Notes: generated from the sequence alone by a model not told the origin. A DNA stretch of 33,192 nt from Candidatus Iainarchaeum sp. (GCA_018304445.1 JAGVWD010000039.1:1-33192); one strand, 5' to 3'; counted from the stretch's first letter, positions 7,105 through 14,031 are shown. A program made the numbers and translations.

Positions 7105-7737
7105 TTACGGCTTATCCGGCTGCTGCCCCTCATGCTCTACGGAATGCATTATTACATCAACGGCTGTTTTAATGAGGAGGAATACGATAAGTAATGAAAA
7201 GCTAATTTCACTTGTGCCAGTGCCAAAAAAAGCTAAGGACGCCAAAAAGCCACCGGCAAATATTGTAAAGTGCATAGGAATTATTCTTTTATACGGGGCA
7301 AACATTATTGTTTCAGCGTTCTGTTTTCCCTTTTGCCAGTTTCTATAGTACAAAAAGGAAAACAGATGATTGATAAAAAAAGCCATTACAACAGGCGCAA
7401 CATAGCTTAGATTAGTGGAGAGCCCGAACCCTAGAAAAGAAGCATACACTAAGTGGAAAAGGCCATAGTGTAACGCAAAAAAGAATGCATTGGAAATCTC
7501 ACCAATTTTTACTTTTTTCCCTCGATTTGCTCCGTTGGCATAGAAAGGAATGCCTCGTGCAGAGCCTTTAAGTGAAGACAACTTCAGAAAAGTGAAAAAG
7601 CCGATTATTACATTCTGCCACCAGTAAATCCAGAGCAAATCAAGCAGGTTCCAACTGAACCACACCGCTATAATGATTGTAATAAAGTTTGCCAGAATAA
7701 GGGAAATTGTTGTTGGATCTTTAAAATTAAGTTTCAT
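7105..7737 (-). CDS. DUF6498-like integral membrane protein
   Basis: 210 residues with about six membrane segments (roughly 10-28, 33-52, 85-105, 112-132, 150-172, 178-198). Motifs WWQNVIIGFF, FHLVYASF and MHFTIFAGGF match what I recall of the DUF6498 membrane family, which has no known function. Codon use is more AT-rich than in the neighbouring ribosomal genes (many AAT, TTA, ATA), consistent with an accessory or transferred gene. A TATA-like GATTTAAATTC (7759-7769) lies just upstream. The C-terminus (EHEGQQPDKP) is soluble. The gene is not linked in function to its neighbours. Confidence 0.65.
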   Translation of the reverse strand: MKLNFKDPTTISLILANFITIIIAVWFSWNLLDLLWIYWWQNVIIGFFTFLKLSSLKGSARGIPFYANGANRGKKVKIGEISNAFFFALHYGLFHLVYASFLGFGLSTNLSYVAPVVMAFFINHLFSFLYYRNWQKGKQNAETIMFAPYKRIIPMHFTIFAGGFLASLAFFGTGTSEISFSLLIVFLLIKTAVDVIMHSVEHEGQQPDKP

Positions 7738-7758
7738 AGCTAATCTAACACTTTTGCT

Positions 7759-7769
7759 GAATTTAAATC
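7759..7769 (-). promoter_or_regulatory. TATA-like element before the DUF6498-like gene
   Basis: GATTTAAATTC, 22-32 bases before the ATG at 7737 in the gap after memo. The spacing suggests a very short leader or a leaderless transcript. Confidence 0.4.
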
Positions 7770-7772
7770 TAA

Positions 7773-8585
7773 CTAATAAAAAGCGATTGCGGCATATCCC
7801 ACAACGCTGCTCCTGTCGCGCGTTGCATCAGCGCTTGTGGAGTAATGCAGCAGCTCAGCCTTACTCGTGCCCTTTTCCTGCGCATACGCAATTGCCGCAA
7901 TTATCGCCCCGTATCCGCAGATGCTGAATCGCTTACCGTGCACGAGATTGTAAAAGCCGCGTGCATCAAGTTTCTCTATTTTCCCAATCGCCTCAGAATC
8001 CTTTTCCTTTGCGCTTTCCAAGGGAACAAAATGCGAAAAATCAGAGCTTGCAATGACGCAGATTTTACACATTGTTTTAACTTGAATTTCACTTATTGCC
8101 TTTCCAATATTAATTAAGGAATCAAAATCATCCATTGCAAGGCATATTGGAACAATCCTTATTTTCTTTCCAAATTTATGGATTAGAAAGGGCAATTGCA
8201 CTTCAATCGCGTGCTCCTGCATGTGCGCAAGCTCCCCCCTTTCAATGTGCAATTTTTCCGCAAGCTCATCAGAAAAATTCCCATCAACCCCTAGATTTCC
8301 AAGAGGAGTTTCCCATTGCGCATTTGAGGAAATTGAAATTGCATCCCCCAAGCCCGTGTGATTCGGGCAAAGGATTACAAATGTTTCAGCTGAATTAAGG
8401 ATTGAGTAGGCGTATGCCGCGGTTTGCCCCGAATATCCGTATCCCGCGTGCGGCGCCACAATGACAGAAGTTTTAGTCCTCTTCTGCAATTTCACGCCTG
8501 CAAAAAACTTAGAAACAGCGGATTTCAATTCTTCAGCATTTGAAGGATAAAAAGAGCCCGAGACCGCGCACTTCCTTGAATCCAT
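7773..8585 (-). CDS. memo1: MEMO1 family protein
   Basis: 270 residues matching the MEMO family throughout: RKCAVSGSFYPSNAEEL at the N-terminus, VIVAPHAGYGYSGQTAAYAY, LCPNHTG, HAIEVQLPFL, VIASSDFSHF and CGYGAIIAA. The His/Asp/Cys cluster (PHAGY, EHAIEVQ, SDFSHF, CGYG) corresponds to the putative metal or active site of this dioxygenase-like fold. In many archaea and bacteria this protein is encoded with an AMMECR1 and a radical SAM protein; neither is seen here. The gene commonly lies beside rps2 in archaea, as here, 20 bp downstream. Biochemical role remains uncertain. Confidence 0.92.
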   Translation of the reverse strand: MDSRKCAVSGSFYPSNAEELKSAVSKFFAGVKLQKRTKTSVIVAPHAGYGYSGQTAAYAYSILNSAETFVILCPNHTGLGDAISISSNAQWETPLGNLGVDGNFSDELAEKLHIERGELAHMQEHAIEVQLPFLIHKFGKKIRIVPICLAMDDFDSLINIGKAISEIQVKTMCKICVIASSDFSHFVPLESAKEKDSEAIGKIEKLDARGFYNLVHGKRFSICGYGAIIAAIAYAQEKGTSKAELLHYSTSADATRDRSSVVGYAAIAFY

Positions 8586-8604
8586 GTTTTTTCATTCTTG
8601 AAAA

Positions 8605-9459
8605 TCAGTACTCGCGCCTTCTGTACTCCCTTCTTTCCCCGCGCTCCCTGTCCCTTCCATAGCTTTTTTTCCTGCCGCCCTCTTCCCCCTCATCGGATTC
8701 CGAGGCCCCTTCCTTAAGCACATACTCAAAATCCTCAACCTTCTTTGTAAATTCCGCGGGGCTCTTTATCTTGTTGAGCAGGAGCAGGACTTCCCTTGTG
8801 AGTATCCAGTACGCAAGCGCAAGGCTTTTCCTTCCCTTGTTGTTCATCGGGATTGCCAAATCAATATTTTTAAGCGAACTGTCCGTATTGCAGAACGCGA
8901 TTACAGGCCTTTTCATTACTGTCGCTTCCGATATTGCCTGTGCATCCGCCCCGGGGTCATTTGCTATTACAAGCTGCGGCTCGACAAATTCCTTGCCCTC
9001 GGGGTTTGTGAAGGTTCCCGGCACAAAACGGGCAACAAATGCGCGCGCGCCTATTGATTCAGCGAATTCCTGCACCGGCTTCTGGCCATAGAGCTTGCGC
9101 GAAACAATCGCAATCCTTTCGGGGGCAAACTGCGCAATGAAATTTGCCGCAATCCTCAAGTGCTCATCAAATGTTGCAATGTCCATTACCTTCAGGCCGT
9201 CCCTTCTCTGCTTGTAAATATAGCGCGACATGTCCCCGGACTTGAATTTTGTGCCAATGTGCACGCCCGCCTTGAGGTAAACATCAGCAGGAACAAGAGT
9301 CTTCCCTGAAATCTGGAACTCCTCATTCCCGTAAATGTTCTGCGGGGATGAAATTGCTTTGTCCTCGGCCTGCGGAGCTTTAATCGCTTCAGCCTTTTTA
9401 GTAACTTCCTTGGCTTCCGCGCCTTCAGCTTTTTCAGTGTGCTTTTTTTCTTCGCTCAT
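8605..9459 (-). CDS. rps2: Ribosomal protein S2 (uS2)
   Basis: 284 residues. The conserved core (about 50-245) shows LKAGVHIGTKFKSGDMSRYI, LYGQKPVQEFAE, RFVPGTFTNP, EPQLVIANDPGADAQAISEA and PVIAFCNTDSSLKNIDLAIP, all standard archaeal S2. It carries two extensions: a Lys/Glu/Ala-rich N-terminus of about 45 residues and a C-terminal Arg/Glu-rich tail of about 40 residues (RDRERGERREYRRREY). GGAG precedes the ATG at 9459. It is the last gene of the S13-S4-S11-RpoD-L18e-L13-S9-RpoN-S2 series. RpoK, often found between RpoN and S2, is absent. Confidence 0.97.
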   Translation of the reverse strand: MSEEKKHTEKAEGAEAKEVTKKAEAIKAPQAEDKAISSPQNIYGNEEFQISGKTLVPADVYLKAGVHIGTKFKSGDMSRYIYKQRRDGLKVMDIATFDEHLRIAANFIAQFAPERIAIVSRKLYGQKPVQEFAESIGARAFVARFVPGTFTNPEGKEFVEPQLVIANDPGADAQAISEATVMKRPVIAFCNTDSSLKNIDLAIPMNNKGRKSLALAYWILTREVLLLLNKIKSPAEFTKKVEDFEYVLKEGASESDEGEEGGRKKSYGRDRERGERREYRRREY

Positions 9460-9473
9460 TATTGTAACTCCGT

Positions 9474-9671
9474 CTACTGCCTTGGGAATTTAAGCATCTC
9501 ATCCATCAGATCCACATGGGAAAATATCGTGCGCCTGCAGCAGTATCTTTCTATCCCCAGCGCATCCATGACCTTCTGCGCGCTTTCTCCCTTCCTTATG
9601 CGCTGCAGATACTCGTCATACATTCCCGCGAGAACCTTCCCGCATGAAAAACATCTTACTGGAACAATCAT
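9474..9671 (-). CDS. rpoN: DNA-directed RNA polymerase subunit N (Rpb10)
   Basis: 65 residues, the normal size. It has the atypical zinc-bundle motif CFSCG (Cys7, Cys10) and the paired Cys44-Cys45 in RYCCRR, both diagnostic of Rpb10/RpoN. GAGGTGA directly upstream of the ATG gives a strong ribosome-binding site. It is an assembly subunit that joins RpoD and RpoL; RpoD is encoded in the same cluster. Confidence 0.98.
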   Translation of the reverse strand: MIVPVRCFSCGKVLAGMYDEYLQRIRKGESAQKVMDALGIERYCCRRTIFSHVDLMDEMLKFPRQ

Positions 9672-9688
9672 TCTTTCACCTCTGAATT

Positions 9689-10123
9689 TTACCTCTTTGA
9701 TTTCTGCTTCTTTGCCCTTGCGCCTTTTCCCAAAGGCTTCTTGGGCTCTGTCTGCCTTATGTCATCAACAATAAGCATCCTGTTGTAATCCAGGAATTCC
9801 TTCTTGAGTTTCGGGCTGTTTGTGTATGAGACCAGCGCCTTTGCTATTGCCCCGCGCGCTGCAACCGCCTGCGCCATCTGCCCCGAGCCCTTGACACTCA
9901 CATCAACATCAATGTCATTTGCAAGGTCCCCCGCGAGGGTTATTGGCTCCTTTATGAGCAATTGCACATACCTTGGCTGTATAATCTCCAGAAGCATCCT
10001 GTTCACCCTTATTCTCCCTGTACCCTTCCTGAGCGTTGCATGCGCTATTGCAGTCTTGCGCCTTGCCTTTGTTACAACGCCCTTGCGCCTGGCTTTTTTT
10101 GATGCCTTCTGCTCAGTGCTCAT
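9689..10123 (-). CDS. rps9: Ribosomal protein S9 (uS9)
   Basis: 144 residues with the full uS9 pattern: ARRKTAIAHATLRKGTGRIRV, the central ISVKGSGQ-like DVSVKGSGQMAQAVAARGAI, and the C-terminal KPLGKGARAKKQKSKR. Its basic tail reaches the P-site tRNA in the ribosome. The start codon overlaps the L13 stop (ATGA). The C-terminus ends KSKR, slightly longer than the usual SKR end. No anomaly in length or core residues. Confidence 0.97.
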   Translation of the reverse strand: MSTEQKASKKARRKGVVTKARRKTAIAHATLRKGTGRIRVNRMLLEIIQPRYVQLLIKEPITLAGDLANDIDVDVSVKGSGQMAQAVAARGAIAKALVSYTNSPKLKKEFLDYNRMLIVDDIRQTEPKKPLGKGARAKKQKSKR

Positions 10124-10545
10124 GCTTTCGCCTCATACCCCAGATGCTTGCAAACATCTTCCAGATAAACAAACCTGTCGCTTTTACACTTTGCATCAGG
10201 AACTGTTTTTAAATTCCTGTCCTTAAGCTCCAATGGCAAGCCGGAATAAACCTTAAGCCTTCTGAACGCATCTCTCCCCGAAGCCCTTTCCGTTGGCAGC
10301 ATGCCCCTTATTGCATATCTCATTATGGTTTCAGGCCTGTTTGAGTATTTCGGCCCGCGCTCAGGCATTCCCTTGTATGCGATTCCCAGCCTCTTCTTGA
10401 ACTTGTATGCCTTTGCCTCTTTTGTCCCGAGCATTACGGCTTTTTCCGCGTTTGCAATTGTTATGGTTTCCCCTGAAATGAGGCGCTTTGCAACATTTGT
10501 CGCGAGCTTGCCCAGAATCAGATTTTCAGCATTTATTGTTGTCAT
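10120..10545 (-). CDS. rpl13: Ribosomal protein L13 (uL13)
   Basis: About 141 residues. It shows INAENLILGKLATNVAKRL, GTKEAKAYKFKKRLGIAYKG, PERGPKYSNRPETI and AIRGMLPTERASGRDAFRRL, all archaeal uL13 features. The frame opens at a GTG (10554), but that GTG is part of the ribosome-binding site AAGTGA. The ATG at 10545, five bases after the site, is therefore the likely start and gives the family's usual N-terminus. It follows the L18e stop within 5 bases and overlaps S9 by 4. Confidence 0.96.
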   Translation of the reverse strand: MTTINAENLILGKLATNVAKRLISGETITIANAEKAVMLGTKEAKAYKFKKRLGIAYKGMPERGPKYSNRPETIMRYAIRGMLPTERASGRDAFRRLKVYSGLPLELKDRNLKTVPDAKCKSDRFVYLEDVCKHLGYEAKA

Positions 10546-10550
10546 AAAAA

Positions 10551-10919
10551 TCACTTTATTATTGCAATGTCATTCGCATCTGCAGGCTTTCCTACGAATT
10601 CATCCAGCAGCAGCGCCTTTCCCTTGTGTTCGGAAATCTTTTTTATTGCTCCTGCGGAAAATTCAAGCGCGCATATTGAAAGCGCCGAATCCAGTGCGCC
10701 TGAACCAAGCACTTTCCCGGGAACAAGCAATGTTTTTCCCGGGAACTTCTTTGCCATTTTCCCGAGCTTCCACAAATTTACCGAAGGCCTTATCCTGCGC
10801 GGCTTTCCCAGCCTTTCCGCAAGGTCAAGCCACATGGCCTGCTTGCTGCTTTTTCCGAGCTTCTCAAGCCTTCTTATCAGAACCTGAGTTCCGAGTTCCG
10901 TAGGTCCAGTAACTTTCAT
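10551..10919 (-). CDS. rpl18e: Ribosomal protein L18e (eL18)
   Basis: 122 residues. The body matches L18e: LIRRLEKLGKSSKQAMWLDL, RRIRPSVNLWKLGKMAKK, LLVPGKVLGSGALD and SICALEFSAGAIKKI. The first dozen residues (MKVTGPTELGTQVLI) are unlike the usual Asn/Pro/Lys-rich start. They are partly encoded by a copy of the dispersed hairpin sequence (10876-10902) also seen before S4, EMC3, L3 and in S17. It is the first protein gene after the tRNA-Leu gene. A conserved promoter-like motif lies at 10953-10980. Confidence 0.95.
   Translation of the reverse strand: MKVTGPTELGTQVLIRRLEKLGKSSKQAMWLDLAERLGKPRRIRPSVNLWKLGKMAKKFPGKTLLVPGKVLGSGALDSALSICALEFSAGAIKKISEHKGKALLLDEFVGKPADANDIAIIK
10876..10902 (-). 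repeat. Dispersed hairpin element, copy 1 (inside L18e)
   Basis: On the plus strand it reads ATCAGAACCTGAGTTCC then GAGTTCCG. The first 12 bases match the copy at 13144 exactly and the later part is diverged. It lies near the L18e start codon and is translated as TELGTQVLI. Weakest of the five copies. Confidence 0.45.
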
Positions 10920-10952
10920 TTTCTTATTCCCGTTTTTTATTCATTTTTTTCT

Positions 10953-10980
10953 GAAAATTATCTTATTTTTTCTTTGGGTA
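10953..10980 (-). promoter_or_regulatory. Conserved promoter-like motif before L18e
   Basis: The minus strand carries TACCCAAAGAAAAAATAAG followed by ATAATTTTC, ending 34 bases before the L18e ATG. Nearly the same block precedes S4 (13121-13144), also 34 bases out, and a shorter form precedes RpoD (12022-12040). The purine-rich then AT-rich order could be a BRE plus TATA element. Confidence 0.4.
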
Positions 10981-11017
10981 AAACCCAGTTTTCTTTTCCC
11001 TAGGATTTTCTTTTTCC

Positions 11018-11028
11018 AAAAGAAAAGG
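11018..11028 (-). terminator. T-rich terminator after tRNA-Leu
   Basis: The minus strand immediately after the encoded CCA reads GCCTTTTCTTTTGG, a double T-run typical of archaeal intrinsic termination after tRNA genes. Confidence 0.5.
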
Positions 11029-11029
11029 C

Positions 11030-11174
11030 TGGTGCAGGGGAAGGGATTTGAACCCTTGAAGGCACTAAGCCACAGGATTTCCCATCCTTTTTTTCAAGAG
11101 ACCTTAAGTTTGGCAGAATTTTGTTTTTTCAAATCAAAACTCACCTGCCCCTTTGGCCGCTTGGGTACCCCTGC
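11030..11174 (-). tRNA. tRNA-Leu(UAA) with two introns
   Basis: The mature molecule assembles as acceptor GCAGGGG/CCCCTGC, D-stem CCC/GGG, anticodon stem CAGGA/TCCTG with loop CTTAAGA (anticodon TAA), a long variable arm (GGC-TTAGT-GCC), T-arm AAGGG-TTCAAAT-CCCTT, discriminator A and an encoded CCA. A73 and the long variable arm fit archaeal Leu. Exon 1 is 11144-11174, intron 1 is 11110-11143 (34 nt, after position 30 in the anticodon stem), exon 2 is 11103-11109, intron 2 is 11079-11102 (24 nt, canonical 37/38), exon 3 is 11030-11078. Both introns fold into bulge-helix-bulge sites. Intron 1: central GGCA/TGCC, bulges GGT and AAA, inner helix GAGTTTTG/CAAAATTC. Intron 2: central CTTA/TGGG with two wobbles, bulges AGG and AAA. 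It lies between RpoD and L18e. Confidence 0.9.
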
Positions 11175-11191
11175 ATCCGAACCCGAACCGC

Positions 11192-11231
11192 GGGAACCAA
11201 GGTTCCCCCAGTTTCAGGGTCTTCCTGACCC
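11192..11231 (-). repeat. Two adjacent hairpins between RpoD and tRNA-Leu
   Basis: A perfect 7-bp inverted repeat GGGAACC-AA-GGTTCCC lies at 11192-11207. A second hairpin GGGTC-TTCCT-GACCC lies at 11217-11231. Together they fill most of the 65-bp spacer between the RpoD stop and the tRNA. They may mark transcript processing between the mRNA and tRNA; no T-run follows, so a bacterial-style terminator is unlikely. Confidence 0.5.
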
Positions 11232-11239
11232 CTCCTCTT

Positions 11240-11989
11240 TTATAATTTTTTAATCTCCTTCCTGAAGTCCGAATTCCTGTCTTTCAGGATTTCCGCAGCC
11301 TTTTCAACTATTTCAGAGGCTTCAAGCGCCCCGTGGCTTTCCACAGTGAACAAAAAATCATCCTTGCTGTAGTCTATCGCAAGCTGCTGCAGGTTGCACA
11401 CATCCCTGCATTTCCCGCACAAATCGCATTCAATCGGCGTTTCAAGGACAATCTTCTTTGCCTTAGCTTCCAGAAGCTTCTTTGCGCAGTTCTCAATGCA
11501 TTTCCCGCACAGGTCGCAGTCCTTCCCGATGCTTATTGTCGCAAGCTGCCTGTAGGAAACAACAGCCGGCTGCCATTTCGCATGCTCCTTCCCCAAGCCC
11601 ATTACCGCCTTCATCTCAAGCTTTAATTTCTGGTCCTTCAGCAATTTGACAATCGGAATGCGCTTGTCCGCCACTTCAATTTTCGGGTCGCTGCATTTTA
11701 TGTCCTTTGAATAGACTGTGCAGGGCCCTTCCCTATCAATGCTCATTTTTGCGGATTCCCCCTTCTTGTATGTTTTCAAATCCGTTGTCAATGGAATCAA
11801 TGCAAGCCTCTGGGTCAGGAACTCATCATACAATATCGAGGAATTTTCATATACTGAAACATCCTCTATCGCAAGTATTGGCACATCTGCCATTATTGTC
11901 CTGCGCAGGGAATTCGCGAATTCGGAATTTACCCCCCTTATCAAAAATTTAAGTATATTGTCCTTCTGTGCAATCTTTTTCACATCCAT
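11240..11989 (-). CDS. rpoD: DNA-directed RNA polymerase subunit D with two ferredoxin-type cluster motifs
   Basis: 249 residues. The alpha/Rpb3-like domain is clear: ILKFLIRGVNSEFANSLRRT, VPILAIEDVSVYENSS and DEFLTQRLALIPL. An inserted ferredoxin-like domain carries two complete CX2CX2CX3C motifs (Cys158-161-164-168 and Cys188-191-194-198), enough ligands for two 4Fe-4S clusters. Some archaeal RpoD keep one cluster and some none. The frame opens three codons earlier at a GTG (11998), but that GTG is part of the GAGGTG ribosome-binding site, so ATG 11989 is preferred. RpoD forms the polymerase assembly platform with L, N and P. Confidence 0.96.
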   Translation of the reverse strand: MDVKKIAQKDNILKFLIRGVNSEFANSLRRTIMADVPILAIEDVSVYENSSILYDEFLTQRLALIPLTTDLKTYKKGESAKMSIDREGPCTVYSKDIKCSDPKIEVADKRIPIVKLLKDQKLKLEMKAVMGLGKEHAKWQPAVVSYRQLATISIGKDCDLCGKCIENCAKKLLEAKAKKIVLETPIECDLCGKCRDVCNLQQLAIDYSKDDFLFTVESHGALEASEIVEKAAEILKDRNSDFRKEIKKL

Positions 11990-12021
11990 AATATGCACCT
12001 CAAATTTTTCCTATTTTTACA

Positions 12022-12040
12022 CAATTTTTTTCTTTGGGCA
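12022..12040 (-). promoter_or_regulatory. Conserved promoter-like motif before RpoD
   Basis: The minus strand reads TGCCCAAAGAAAAAAATTG, ending 33 bases before the RpoD ATG. It shares CCCAAAGARAAAA and its distance from the start codon with the motifs before S4 and L18e. Confidence 0.35.
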
Positions 12041-12049
12041 ATAAAACAT

Positions 12050-12083
12050 TAAGCACACAAAGCTTGCCAACCAAGCGTGCTTA
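12050..12083 (-). repeat. Stem-loop just after the S11 stop codon
   Basis: Outer arms TAAGCAC (12050-12056) and GTGCTTA (12077-12083) and inner arms GCTTG and CAAGC enclose a 5-base loop, with a 5-base bulge on one side. It begins one base after the S11 stop. It may protect or process the mRNA end between S11 and RpoD. No T-run follows. Confidence 0.5.
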
Positions 12084-12084
12084 T

Positions 12085-12477
12085 TTATTTCTTCTTGCTC
12101 CTGTATTTCCTTTTCCTTCTTGTTCCGTCATGCGGCATTGGCGTCACATTCTCAATGTTCCTTATGATAAGCCCCTGCCTTGTCAATGAGCGTATTGCCG
12201 CCTCGGCCCCGGGGCCTGGAGATTTGAGTTTTGTGCCGCCCGACGCCCTCACTTTAACATCAATGAACCTTATTCCGCGCTCCCTTGCCTTCTCCGCAAC
12301 AACCTCTGCAACCTTCATTGCCGCATATGGGCTTGCTTCCTTGTGCTGCGCCTTTACAACTATCCCGCCTGAGCATTTTGCGATTGTTTCAGCTCCGCTC
12401 ACATCAGTAAGCAGAAGAATGGTATTGTTATGGCTGGCATATATGTGCAGAATCCCGCGCTTTTCCTCATCGCTCAT
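12085..12477 (-). CDS. rps11: Ribosomal protein S11 (uS11)
   Basis: 130 residues, normal length. It has [59 protein letters not shown] and the C-terminal [19 protein letters not shown], all invariant uS11 features of the platform. The start lies one base after the S4 stop. A stem-loop follows the stop codon. No oddities in the core. Confidence 0.98.
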   Translation of the reverse strand: MSDEEKRGILHIYASHNNTILLLTDVSGAETIAKCSGGIVVKAQHKEASPYAAMKVAEVVAEKARERGIRFIDVKVRASGGTKLKSPGPGAEAAIRSLTRQGLIIRNIENVTPMPHDGTRRKRKYRSKKK

Positions 12478-12478
12478 T

Positions 12479-13087
12479 TTAAGACGCCTCTTCCATATTT
12501 ACTGCCTCTTCGGCAGTTTCCCCTGATGCGGCTTCCGCTTCCTCAGTTCCCTGCGATTCAGCGTTTTGCCCTTCTTTGGTTTCCACAATTTTTTCCTTTG
12601 CCGCAAGCTGCATTTGCTTTCCATAATATGCAATCTTTTCTTCCTCGCTCTTTGAAACTATGTAGCTCGGCCTGTCAATTTTCTTGCCGTTAACCGCAAT
12701 ATGCCCGTGCACTATGAACTGCCTTGCCTGACCTATTGTATTGGCAAGCCCCTTCCTCCACACTACAGTCTGTAGGCGCCTTTCGAGCAGTTCCTCAATT
12801 GACAGGACCAAAACATCATCAAGCGTTGCATGCTCCGGGAGCAATCCTATTTTCTCAAGGCTTTTAAGCAGCTCGGACTGCCTTTTCGCGCGCTGTTCCG
12901 CGGATAATGCAAGCAAACTTCTTGCATTGTGCCTTTTGGTCTTTACAATCGCCTGCAGGTGGTGCAGCTCGCGCTTGTTTTTCAGGCCATAGGTTTCCAT
13001 GGTCTTGCGCTCTGACTCTATTACTGCAAGATCCCAGTGCTTTCTGGGAATTTCGTAATGCCTTTCGGCCCTTTTAGGATCGCCCAT
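12479..13087 (-). CDS. rps4: Ribosomal protein S4 (uS4)
   Basis: 202 residues. The N-terminal archaeal segment has [18 protein letters not shown], and the S4 RNA-binding domain (about 100-165) has [24 protein letters not shown] sequence followed by [20 protein letters not shown]. The last about 35 residues are acidic (Glu/Ala-rich), a common archaeal extension. GTGAT lies a few bases upstream of ATG 13087. A hairpin element and a shared promoter-like motif sit in the 112-bp gap before it, so S4 probably has its own promoter after S13. Confidence 0.97.
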   Translation of the reverse strand: MGDPKRAERHYEIPRKHWDLAVIESERKTMETYGLKNKRELHHLQAIVKTKRHNARSLLALSAEQRAKRQSELLKSLEKIGLLPEHATLDDVLVLSIEELLERRLQTVVWRKGLANTIGQARQFIVHGHIAVNGKKIDRPSYIVSKSEEEKIAYYGKQMQLAAKEKIVETKEGQNAESQGTEEAEAASGETAEEAVNMEEAS

Positions 13088-13120
13088 TGTTCATCACTTT
13101 TATTCTTTATTATTCTCCCT

Positions 13121-13144
13121 TGAAAATTATTTTCTCTTTGGGTA
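13121..13144 (-). promoter_or_regulatory. Conserved promoter-like motif before S4
   Basis: The minus strand reads TACCCAAAGAGAAAATAATT then TTCA, ending 34 bases before the S4 ATG. It is the same arrangement as before L18e. Confidence 0.4.
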
Positions 13145-13170
13145 TCAGAACCTGCGGTTCCGATACCTCC
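13144..13170 (-). repeat. Dispersed hairpin element, copy 2 (before S4)
   Basis: The plus strand reads ATCAGAACCTGCGGTTCC then GATACC. It is an extended inverted repeat: GGTATC and GAACC pair with GGTTC and GATACC around TGC (palindrome from about 13141). It shares the ATCAGAA...GTTCC-GATAC layout with the copy in S17. Confidence 0.6.
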
Positions 13171-13181
13171 CCCTCTTTTTC

Positions 13182-13193
13182 TAAAAAAGAAAG
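13182..13193 (-). terminator. T-rich terminator after S13
   Basis: The minus strand shows CTTTCTTTTTTAG starting about seven bases after the S13 stop, a plausible archaeal intrinsic terminator ahead of the separate S4 promoter. Confidence 0.4.
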
Positions 13194-13199
13194 GATTGG

Positions 13200-13763
13200 T
13201 CACTTCTTTTTTTCCTCTTTGCCCCCTGCCTTTTCCCCGGCCTTCGGGGCCATTGCCGCCTTTGCAGCCTTCTTTTCCACTCCGACGGAAACTCCGCGCT
13301 TCCTTGCCCTTGTGCGTGTTTTTCCGCCCCTTACCGGAAGCCCCCATGTGTGCCTCATTCCCCTGTAGGTTTTTATTTCCCTCAATCTCTGCAAATCATT
13401 GCGCAATGAAAAATCAAGCTCCGACATTACGAGATGCGTGTCTTTCCCGCTCTCAATGTCCTTCCCCCTGTTGAATGCCCACGAGGGGATGCCGTAATTC
13501 CCGGGATGCATCACAATGTCCTCAAGCACCTTGTGCTTGTCATCAGGAATTTCCCCGAGCTTCGCATCATATTCAATTCCCGTTTTACTTTCAAATACCC
13601 TTGCCATCATTACTGCCATCCTCTGCCCTATTCCCTTTATTCCAAGGAGCGCATGCCACACAGGAGAAAGGCCGTTAAGGTCCTTTCCGACAATCCTGAC
13701 AATATAGCGGATTTCATCCGGGTTTTCTGCAGCTTTTACTTCAACCATATTAATTTTCCCCAT
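13200..13763 (-). CDS. rps13: Ribosomal protein S13 (uS13)
   Basis: 187 residues. The core has IRYIVRIVGKDLNGLSPVWH, LLGIKGIGQRMAVMMARVF, DLQRLREIKTYRGMRHTWGL and PVRGGKTRTRARKRGVSVGV, all standard. A Lys/Ala/Gly-rich C-terminal tail of about 30 residues extends beyond the family core. ATG 13763 and ATG 13748 are both possible; the second has GGGGA upstream and gives a start nearer the family norm. The gene begins 30 bp after the L14e stop; TruB, present here in some archaea, is absent. Confidence 0.96.
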   Translation of the reverse strand: MGKINMVEVKAAENPDEIRYIVRIVGKDLNGLSPVWHALLGIKGIGQRMAVMMARVFESKTGIEYDAKLGEIPDDKHKVLEDIVMHPGNYGIPSWAFNRGKDIESGKDTHLVMSELDFSLRNDLQRLREIKTYRGMRHTWGLPVRGGKTRTRARKRGVSVGVEKKAAKAAMAPKAGEKAGGKEEKKK

Positions 13764-13793
13764 ATTCTATTTAAAAACACAAACTATTTTCCA

Positions 13794-14015
13794 CTATTTT
13801 TTCATCAATTTTGCAATTTCCTCATGGCTTGTGCTCTTGCCCACATCAATCTTCTCCTCAAGCGGGATAAGGTGCAGGATGTTGCAGCGCTTCCTCTTCA
13901 TCTTCGGCGCGTCAATTACCGCAAAATTCTTTTGCATTTCAATTACCACTACCCTCTTTCCGGCATTCCTTCCGCGCGTTTTCACGCAAATTCTTCCAAC
14001 TTCAAGTGCAGGCAT
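13794..14015 (-). CDS. rpl14e: Ribosomal protein L14e (eL14)
   Basis: 73 residues with a KOW-type barrel: MPALEVGRICVKTRGRNAGK, RVVVIEMQKNFAVIDAP, then KRKRCNILHLIPLEEKIDV. The frame is open upstream, but ATG 14015 follows GGAGGGG and gives the family's start. It ends in a short helix (HEEIAKLMKK). It follows the cytidylate kinase homologue and overlaps no other gene in this form. Confidence 0.95.
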   Translation of the reverse strand: MPALEVGRICVKTRGRNAGKRVVVIEMQKNFAVIDAPKMKRKRCNILHLIPLEEKIDVGKSTSHEEIAKLMKK

Positions 14016-14031
14016 TTTTTCCCCTCCAGAT

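Noticed and set aside
11030..11174. tRNA-Leu(GAG) reading using the GTGAG directly after the D-arm
   Set aside because: It would pair GGCAG with CTGCC as the anticodon stem but spoil the D-stem and leave a variable region of nearly 60 nt. That same pairing is the central helix of intron 1.
11192..11207. Further copy of the dispersed hairpin element
   Set aside because: It shares only GGAACC/GGTTCC with the consensus and lacks the ATCAGAA and CTTCCGC ends.
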